NCBI GenBank assembly: GCA_029288535.1
Contig: JARIGY010000094.1
Location: 1 to 9,960, forward strand
Source: Candidatus Tayloriibacteriota bacterium
Lineage (GTDB): Bacteria; Patescibacteriota; Minisyncoccia; Phycocordibacterales; JAKAEA01
Reading direction: 5' to 3'
DNA: 9,960 bases
Shown here: piece by piece, positions 6,226-9,960 of the stretch
Numbering within the stretch: position 1 is the stretch's first letter
How the letters are laid out: each line of letters starts with the position of its first letter
Made by a program: the position numbers and the translations under genes
Notes under the pieces: generated by a model
Databases searched by the model: none
The model's input: only the letters and a program-made list of their open reading frames with translations
Told to the model about the DNA's origin: nothing

Positions 6226-7539
6226 ATGACCGAAGCCGATTCCATACAAAAAATTGCAGAGCTTTTTGCTGCCGGCGATGTTGTCGCTTTGGACGCTCTT
6301 GGCAGCGCGCTTTTTCAGGCGGGGTTATTTGACAGTGCGGCAGAGGCCGCTTTCCGGCTCATGGAAATATCGCCCGATCCGGACAAAGCCGAAATGAATG
6401 CCGGCCTGGCTCTCAAAGAGGCAGGCAGGATTCCCGAAGCGAGAAAAACCTTTGAACATCTGGTCGCGCGCAATCCCGATTTTATCGACGGCTGGATCGA
6501 GTATGGCAGTGCGAGCTGCCTCATGGGCCGCTTCGATGAAGCTCTGGAAAAATTGCTTCGGGTCAGGGATCGGCTGCCGGTTCACGATCATCACCGCGAC
6601 ATGATCGACCAGATCGTAAGCGTTATCTGGATCCGGAAAGGCGATTTCAAGAAAGGCATGCGCGAATTGCAAAAGGGCAGGCGGCTTCGGAGCTGGGGTT
6701 CGTATTCGGTCGATTGGGGCAAGCCTCAGCTTAGTGCTTCATCCGATATTGCCGGCAAAACTATTTTGCTGTGCGGCGAAGGCGGAGCAGGCGACCAGAT
6801 CGTAGATGCTCGCTTCGGCCAGGTCATCCAAAGTCTTGGCGGCCGGACTGTGCTTGCCGCTGCGCCGGAACTCGTTTCGCTTTTCAGCCTGACGCCGGGC
6901 ATCAGCCGTGTCGTCGAAGAAAAAAACATCCTGTCCGAACATATTCCTTTCGACTATTGGCTCGCCGCGAGCGACAGTGTGATCTTCTTCGGCCTTGAGC
7001 CGAGCGGGATTCCGAATACGCCGTACATTTTCCCCAAGCGCGAATATATCGAAAAGTGGCGGGGGATCATACGTTCGCCTGCCAAACTGAAAATCGGCAT
7101 CAAGTGGAAAGGCGATGCGAGCCACGAGAAAACCCATTTCCGGGCCATTCCTTTTTCTTTTTTTGAATCTTTGAGCGCCATTCCCGGCGTCGAGCTTTAC
7201 TCCCTTCAAAAAGGCTCCGGCGAAGAAGAGCTGCAAGCCGGTTCTCCGGTCATAAATCTTTCGCCGATGCTCGAAACCTGGGACGACACTGCCGCCGCGA
7301 TCTATCATCTCGACCTGGTGATTTCCTCATGCTCGGGCGTGCCGCATCTCTCGGCCGCCATCGGCAAGAAAACCTGGATCATCGTGCCGCTCAATAGCTT
7401 TCATGTCTGGGCGTTGCCGGGGGACACGACGCCGTGGTACCCTTCCGTCCGGCTGTTCCGCCAGCAGACATTCGGCTCATGGCAGGAGCCGATGGCTGCT
7501 ATCGAAGCCGCTCTGCGGGCATATGCAAAAACCCTATAA
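6226..7539 (+). CDS. TPR-containing GT9-like glycosyltransferase, paralogue of the preceding N-terminal half
   Basis: The 437-residue protein begins with TPR-like helices (about 20-155), including QAGLFDSAAEAAFRLMEISP and MGRFDEALEKLLRVRDRLP. A GT9-like domain follows: GKTILLCGEGGAGDQI (177-192), KIGIKWKGDASH (289-300), DDTAAAIYHLDLVISSCS (353-370), VPHLSAAIG (372-380) and TPWYPSVRLFRQ (402-413). These align with the preceding gene block by block, so the pair arose by duplication. The usual VDTAxAHLAGA motif has Cys in place of Asp in both copies, and here the motif diverges further (SCSGVPHLSAAIG). It lacks the sulfotransferase tail. The ATG is directly adjacent to the previous TAA, so the pair is almost certainly one operon. 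It probably acts in the cytoplasm on a nucleotide-sugar donor; donor and acceptor cannot be told. Confidence 0.85.
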   Translation: MTEADSIQKIAELFAAGDVVALDALGSALFQAGLFDSAAEAAFRLMEISPDPDKAEMNAGLALKEAGRIPEARKTFEHLVARNPDFIDGWIEYGSASCLMGRFDEALEKLLRVRDRLPVHDHHRDMIDQIVSVIWIRKGDFKKGMRELQKGRRLRSWGSYSVDWGKPQLSASSDIAGKTILLCGEGGAGDQIVDARFGQVIQSLGGRTVLAAAPELVSLFSLTPGISRVVEEKNILSEHIPFDYWLAASDSVIFFGLEPSGIPNTPYIFPKREYIEKWRGIIRSPAKLKIGIKWKGDASHEKTHFRAIPFSFFESLSAIPGVELYSLQKGSGEEELQAGSPVINLSPMLETWDDTAAAIYHLDLVISSCSGVPHLSAAIGKKTWIIVPLNSFHVWALPGDTTPWYPSVRLFRQQTFGSWQEPMAAIEAALRAYAKTL

Positions 7540-7544
7540 CATTC

Positions 7545-8297
7545 ATGAAGCCAAAGCAGTATGACATCATCCTTCGGACATGCTCCCGCGCAAACGTCCA
7601 TTCTGGAGAGCGGGTTTTCAAAGGCACGAAGACCGAGCTCATTATTTTCTGCCTCCGGTCGCTTGTCCGGTCTATGAACCTGGCCGAGGCCGACCTTCGC
7701 CTGACAATTTTTGACGATCATTCGAGCGCCGAATGTTTGGAAAGCATGAAAGAATCGCTCAAAGAAAGCCGATATCCAAGCGAGATCAAGCATCTTGAAG
7801 CTTCCGGCAATGACTCATCGCTTCTGGCCTGCTATGAATACGCCCGCGACTTCGGCCGGGAAATACTCTATTTTGTTGAAGATGATTATGTGCACATTCC
7901 TTCGGCTATTTCCGAGATGATCGAGGCGCATGAGCTGTTTACGAAAAATCTTTCCGGCGGGGAAGTCGGCTTGTTTCCGGTCGACTATCCCGACCGATAC
8001 ACTCCAAGCGGCATAGCTCCAGCCAGGATCGTCCTCAGCCCGTGCCGCCATTGGCGCACCGTTTCCCATTCGACCTTCACCTTTCTCATTTCCCGCCAGG
8101 CGCTCCTCACTCATTGGCAATATTTTGAAAAAGTCCGCGAACATGCAAGCGATTTTGTCTCGGAAGACAGTTCAGTCAACCTTCTCTGGCAGCACGGCGT
8201 CCAGCTTTTTTCACCCATCCCTTCGCTCGCCGTCCATCTTCAATTCCCCGAAAACCTGCCGCCGTTCACAGACTGGCAGAGCCGGCTAAAATCGTGA
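7545..8297 (+). CDS. Small GT-A-like (GT2-type) glycosyltransferase
   Basis: The 250-residue protein has GT-A features. The N-terminal strand KQYDIILRTCSR is followed by LTIFDDHSS (53-61), the usual second-strand acidic motif, and YFVEDDYVH (109-117) acts as the DxD-like metal and nucleotide-sugar site. A late VHLQF (230-234) may supply the C-terminal metal-ligand His. There is no membrane segment. The frame is open further upstream to 7434, but that part lies inside the preceding gene. I therefore take ATG 7545, five bases after the preceding stop, which just precedes the first domain strand. No Shine-Dalgarno is visible, and translation is probably coupled to the GT9-like genes. The stop codon lies inside an inverted repeat. 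It likely completes a glycan-building set with the two upstream genes; specificity is unknown. Confidence 0.75.
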   Translation: MKPKQYDIILRTCSRANVHSGERVFKGTKTELIIFCLRSLVRSMNLAEADLRLTIFDDHSSAECLESMKESLKESRYPSEIKHLEASGNDSSLLACYEYARDFGREILYFVEDDYVHIPSAISEMIEAHELFTKNLSGGEVGLFPVDYPDRYTPSGIAPARIVLSPCRHWRTVSHSTFTFLISRQALLTHWQYFEKVREHASDFVSEDSSVNLLWQHGVQLFSPIPSLAVHLQFPENLPPFTDWQSRLKS

Positions 8298-8329
8298 AAA
8301 TACATGTTTTTAAGCACTTTTTCACGATT
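8290..8329 (+). terminator. Inverted repeat at the end of the glycosyltransferase operon
   Basis: AATCGTGAAAA (8290-8300) and TTTTCACGATT (8319-8329) are perfect 11-base complements with an 18-base loop, and the stem includes the stop codon of the GT-A gene. It could fold as a transcript-ending hairpin, but the stem is AT-rich and the bases after it (ATATTGAC) are not a U-tract. The same CGTGAAAA unit recurs nearby, so a protein-binding role is an equal alternative. Confidence 0.4.
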
Positions 8330-8350
8330 ATATTGACAAAAACGTGAAAA
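8293..8350. promoter_or_regulatory. CGTGAAAA repeat cluster around a TTGACA box, candidate operator
   Basis: CGTGAAAA occurs at 8293-8300 and 8343-8350 on the plus strand and at 8319-8326 on the minus strand. A 7/8 match, CGTGAAAT, lies at 8472-8479 beside a -10 box. A consensus -35, TTGACA, is at 8333-8338 and the third unit lies just after it in the spacer. No good -10 stands at 16-18 bases; TACCAT at 8360-8365 is too far. The arrangement suggests a transcription-factor site, but no regulator is identified. Confidence 0.35.
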
Positions 8351-8366
8351 TGACGCGACTACCATT

Positions 8367-8456
8367 ATGGAAGAAATAGTAGGCAAGGCGCTAACCCGTC
8401 AGACCATCGAAGCTTTTTTAGAAAAAGGTGTTTGGAAGATCGGAGAGATGAAATAA
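8367..8456 (+). CDS. 29-codon mini-ORF, uncertain
   Basis: The peptide MEEIVGKALTRQTIEAFLEK followed by GVWKIGEMK would form an amphipathic helix. It lies just after the CGTGAAAA/TTGACA region and before the next extended -10 box. There is no Shine-Dalgarno. It may be a genuine small protein, a leader peptide, a decayed gene fragment or chance. No family is recognised. Confidence 0.3.
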   Translation: MEEIVGKALTRQTIEAFLEKGVWKIGEMK

Positions 8457-8462
8457 GGGTTG

Positions 8463-8471
8463 TGATATACT
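8463..8471 (+). promoter_or_regulatory. Extended -10 promoter for the mini-ORF and 59-codon gene
   Basis: TGATATACT here is identical to the extended -10 before the gene at 3866. It is eight bases before an ATG at 8480, again predicting an RNA with almost no leader. No convincing -35 is seen, which is common for extended -10 promoters. Confidence 0.5.
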
Positions 8472-8479
8472 CGTGAAAT

Positions 8480-8521
8480 ATGGCCAAAGATAATGTTTCT
8501 AAAATGAGGAGGGAGAATTAA
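8480..8521 (+). CDS. 13-codon leader peptide candidate
   Basis: ATG at 8480 starts a short frame, MAKDNVSKMRREN, ending in TAA at 8519-8521. Its distance from the extended -10 fits leaderless translation. It contains a near-perfect Shine-Dalgarno sequence, AGGAGG (8507-8512), that has no start codon at a useful distance downstream; it encodes Arg-Arg. The frame ends 11 bases before a perfect inverted repeat, a layout like a leader peptide that affects downstream RNA folding. There is no independent evidence that it is translated. Confidence 0.3.
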   Translation: MAKDNVSKMRREN

Positions 8522-8532
8522 AAGGAAAGTTC

Positions 8533-8557
8533 AACTTGTAAGAATTTCTTACAAGTT
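8533..8557 (+). repeat. Perfect 12-bp inverted repeat with one-base centre
   Basis: AACTTGTAAGAA and TTCTTACAAGTT flank a single T. As RNA it can form a hairpin of about ten base pairs with a five-base loop. It sits between the Shine-Dalgarno-like AAGGAA (8522-8527) and the ATG at 8562. No U-tract follows, so a terminator is unlikely. A dyad operator is the alternative. Confidence 0.75.
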
Positions 8558-8561
8558 CAAA

Positions 8562-8741
8562 ATGAGGGCGGTAGAGATGCAGTACAGATATAAAATTCTC
8601 GATGGCAAGGGACGCATTTCTAAATCCGATGCAGATGCAAAGGCAATTTCTGAATATAAAGAATTCAACAAGCACCAGAAAATCGAGTCGGATTTCGATA
8701 AGGAAGTGAAAAAGATACTTGAAGGCAATAAGCCTGAATAG
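8562..8741 (+). CDS. Small charged hypothetical protein, 59 residues
   Basis: The product is rich in Lys, Asp and Glu, mostly helical in appearance (SKSDADAKAISEYKEFNKH then FDKEVKKILEGNKPE), and cytoplasmic. No family is recognised. Two starts compete. ATG 8562 would use AAGGAA (8522-8527) if the hairpin between them is folded, leaving about nine unpaired bases. ATG 8577 (residue 6) has GAGGG at 8564-8568 about eight bases upstream and gives 54 residues. The gene ends ten bases before the stop codon of the minus-strand NYN gene, so the two are convergent. Codon use is AT-rich like the NYN gene and unlike the glycosyltransferases. Confidence 0.6.
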   Translation: MRAVEMQYRYKILDGKGRISKSDADAKAISEYKEFNKHQKIESDFDKEVKKILEGNKPE

Positions 8742-8751
8742 GCTATTGCTA

Positions 8752-9441
8752 TCATTCAGACTTGGTAATCTTGTTCGGAATCAATTGTTGCTGTTGAACA
8801 ATAAATGGTTTAAGATCATCAGCTGTAAGTGTACGCTGAATGTCTGTTTTCGGTATCATTGAAAGCAGTGGTCTCGTAGGACTATCGGGATATTTAGGAT
8901 CAGCTATTGAAAAGCCAACATACTCTATCTTCTTTTTAAATCTATTTCGTACCCAATCAATCGCGGGAATAAGGTCGCCATCAGAGCTTACTACTATTGC
9001 CGTATCATATTTATTGTCAATCGCCCCTACGATCAAATCTGTAGCGAGTTTTACATCGATACCTTTTTCTCGCAGCCTTTCAATTTTAATAGATTTGATA
9101 CCTAACCCAAGTAGCTTTTTATAGTCTTGAACTCGCGGATCTATCGTTATTTCTTCCATCCTGGTTCGTAGCTTGCTCGTCTTTATTTCCCATTTGGAGC
9201 TTTTTAATTTAGCGAAGAGCGAAGTCTGAAGAGCCATTGCTTTTTTACTTCTTTCGTCACCCTCTTTTTCTCGCACAGTGCCAACATAGTAACGTTTACC
9301 CATCTCTGAGATAGTCCTTTTTTCACCCGCAAGAAATTGAGCAAACTTATCAAAATCAAACTCTTTCTCGCTTAAGCCGAGCTTTTTCAGGGCTAAATGA
9401 TAAAAATTACCGCCATCAATATGTATACAAATTCTCTCCAT
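8752..9441 (-). CDS. NYN-domain (PIN-like, LabA/DUF88-type) protein, putative ribonuclease
   Basis: The 229-residue protein begins MERICIHIDGGNFYH, where Asp in IDGGN is the first metal-binding acid of NYN domains. Later comes VKLATDLIVGA, then the hallmark YDTAIVVSSDGDLIPAIDWVR with a paired Asp in SSDGDL, then KKKIEYVGF. NYN domains share the PIN/FLAP nuclease fold and four acidic residues, and many are thought to cut RNA. The C-terminal 40 residues hold a QQQQ tract. An upstream GTG at 9477 would add 12 residues, but ATG 9441 is better: TATACT stands seven bases before it, matching the leaderless pattern at 3866, and the domain strand begins at once. It points towards the 59-codon gene. 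AT-rich composition suggests recent acquisition or a different chromosomal class. The substrate is unknown. Confidence 0.85.
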   Translation of the reverse strand: MERICIHIDGGNFYHLALKKLGLSEKEFDFDKFAQFLAGEKRTISEMGKRYYVGTVREKEGDERSKKAMALQTSLFAKLKSSKWEIKTSKLRTRMEEITIDPRVQDYKKLLGLGIKSIKIERLREKGIDVKLATDLIVGAIDNKYDTAIVVSSDGDLIPAIDWVRNRFKKKIEYVGFSIADPKYPDSPTRPLLSMIPKTDIQRTLTADDLKPFIVQQQQLIPNKITKSE

Positions 9442-9448
9442 AACAGAC

Positions 9449-9454
9449 AGTATA
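9449..9454 (-). promoter_or_regulatory. -10 box of the NYN gene
   Basis: On the minus strand TATACT lies exactly seven bases before the ATG at 9441, predicting a leaderless transcript. No -35 is evident because the expected position falls in the upstream hairpin and T-tract. Confidence 0.5.
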
Positions 9455-9460
9455 CATCCC

Positions 9461-9499
9461 AAAACAAAAACCTGCACACAGCTTGTGGCTGGCGCAGGT
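9461..9499 (-). terminator. Intrinsic terminator-like hairpin upstream of the NYN gene
   Basis: On the minus strand ACCTGCGCCAGC pairs with GCTGTGTGCAGGT across a CACAA loop, with one bulged T and one G-T pair, giving about 12 base pairs. TTTTTGTTTT follows immediately. This is a good intrinsic terminator for minus-strand transcription. It insulates the NYN gene or, with the promoter-like sequence at 9513-9542, ends a very short RNA. Confidence 0.6.
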
Positions 9500-9512
9500 G
9501 ACTTTCACTCCT

Positions 9513-9542
9513 ATCTTACTCTATATAGACTCTAAAAGTCAA
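9513..9542 (-). promoter_or_regulatory. Minus-strand promoter candidate upstream of the hairpin
   Basis: On the minus strand TTGACT (9542-9537) and TAAGAT (9518-9513) are spaced by 18 bases. A start near 9506 and the terminator near 9461 would give an RNA of roughly 45 bases, or a leader with an attenuator if polymerase reads on into the NYN gene. Confidence 0.35.
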
Positions 9543-9574
9543 GAAATCTTACTCCTTCTCCACTTTCCCCCTCA

Positions 9575-9604
9575 TTGCTCCTCACTGCCTGCAAATGCTA
9601 TAAT
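9575..9604 (+). promoter_or_regulatory. Promoter of the RCC1-repeat gene
   Basis: A consensus extended -10, TGCTATAAT (9596-9604), lies 18 bases after TTGCTC (9575-9580). The ATG at 9617 is 12 bases beyond, giving a leader of about six bases. No Shine-Dalgarno is present. Confidence 0.6.
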
Positions 9605-9616
9605 TCCTTATAACTT

Positions 9617-9905
9617 ATGTTCGGCATTTCTGCAAAAATGAGAGCTATCGCTAAACAAGTCGCTGCTGGTTTGGCGAGAGGTCTTTATGCGTGGGGAGCC
9701 GATGGTAATGGCCAGCTCGGGAATAATAGTACGAACATTCAACCTATTGTAACACATATAGGTACTCTATCTACCTGGGCGAGCGTTTCAGGTGGAAGAG
9801 CTCATTCCGTAGCCCGAAAAACCGATGGCACTATCTGGGCATGGGGATCTAATGGTTTTGGTGCGCTTGGTGACGGGACTCAAGTTGACAAATCCAGTCC
9901 AATCC
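9617..9905 (+). CDS. RCC1-repeat (beta-propeller) protein, 3'-truncated at the contig end
   Basis: About 96 residues are genuine. After a basic N-terminus (MFGISAKMRAIAKQVAAGLA) come two RCC1-type units: GLYAWGADGNGQLGNNST and IWAWGSNGFGALGDGT, with SVSGGRAHSVARKTDG between them. RCC1 repeats build seven-bladed propellers that bind proteins or act as surface adhesive domains; a full propeller needs about 350-400 residues, so most of the gene is missing. No obvious signal peptide is seen, though the N-terminus is basic with a weak hydrophobic stretch. The frame stays open to 9960, but bases from 9906 on are sequencing adapter, so the apparent tail PVSYTHLTLPTTRSEC is not part of the protein. 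The start is set by the promoter spacing. Confidence 0.75.
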
Positions 9906-9960
9906 CTGTCTCTTATACACATCTGACGCTGCCGACGACGAGGTCGGAGTGTAGATCTCG
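9906..9960. other. Nextera transposase adapter contamination (assembly artefact)
   Basis: CTGTCTCTTATACACATCT (9906-9924) is the complement of the Tn5 mosaic end used in Nextera libraries. GACGCTGCCGACGA (9925-9938) continues the adapter, ten bases (9939-9948) fit an i5 index, and GTGTAGATCTCG (9949-9960) begins the P5-side sequence. The order and lengths match the library construct exactly, so the true genomic sequence ends at or before 9905. Confidence 0.97.

Noticed and set aside
6739..7308. 189-codon open frame on the minus strand
   Set aside because: It is opposite the GT9-like domain of the second paralogue and shows no recognisable motif or start signal.
7434..7544. Longer 5' end for the GT-A gene
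   Set aside because: These 37 codons overlap the preceding glycosyltransferase and match no glycosyltransferase strand; ATG 7545 fits the domain start.
8734..8759. CTGAAT / ATTCAG inverted repeat between convergent genes
   Set aside because: Only six base pairs, no T-tract on either strand; too weak to call a bidirectional terminator.
9442..9477. GTG-initiated extension of the NYN protein by 12 residues
   Set aside because: It would run through the TATACT box and the hairpin T-tract; the NYN fold begins right after the ATG at 9441.

Overview
This window looks like the end of a metagenomic contig from a member of the Candidate Phyla Radiation (Patescibacteria, Parcubacteria-like). The main clue is the first gene, a Thr/Ser/Ala-rich fibre-like protein with repeated VGIGT-(S/T)-xP-xxxLxV units separated by STSTTATSTF-type linkers, a style I associate with Parcubacteria surface proteins. 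Two other clues are the minimal TatA/TatC machinery and the short or absent 5' leaders. The assignment rests on recalled sequence style, not on a phylogenetic marker.

Layout. <1-1019: 3' part of the fibre protein, open at the left edge. 1025-2273: tatC, tatA and a tiny protein with a twin-arginine signal (RRTLLK); the last two overlap. 2273-3814: a TPR plus OGT/SPINDLY-type (GT41) glycosyltransferase, overlapping the Tat substrate gene by one base. 3866-4243: a 125-residue phage-tail-fibre-like protein with its own apparently leaderless promoter. 4273-7539: two adjacent paralogous GT9-like glycosyltransferases; the first is fused to a PAPS-type sulfotransferase domain. 7545-8297: a small GT-A-like glycosyltransferase. 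Up to here the genes are GC-rich (a sampled line about 60 percent) and all on the plus strand.

From about 8298 the DNA becomes AT-rich (a sampled line about 33 percent) and the gene layout changes. A short region carries an inverted and direct CGTGAAAA repeat set around a TTGACA box, two mini-ORFs, a perfect 12-bp inverted repeat and a 59-codon gene. A minus-strand NYN-domain (PIN-like) protein gene follows, preceded by a terminator-like hairpin. Last comes the 5' end of an RCC1-repeat protein gene. The final 55 bases (9906-9960) are not biological: they are an untrimmed Nextera transposase adapter with index and the start of the P5-side sequence, so the RCC1 reading frame is artefactual from 9906 on.

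Taken together, the GC-rich part reads as a surface-decoration locus. It has fibre or tail-like candidate acceptors (ends of the window and 3866), four glycosyltransferase domains and a sulfotransferase domain in three to four transcription units, and an export pathway directly coupled to the first glycosyltransferase. That functional link is an inference from gene order, overlaps and domain content. The most notable points are the GT9-sulfotransferase fusion in a probable CPR genome, the tat/substrate/OGT overlap chain, and the RNA-structured leader at 8480-8577.
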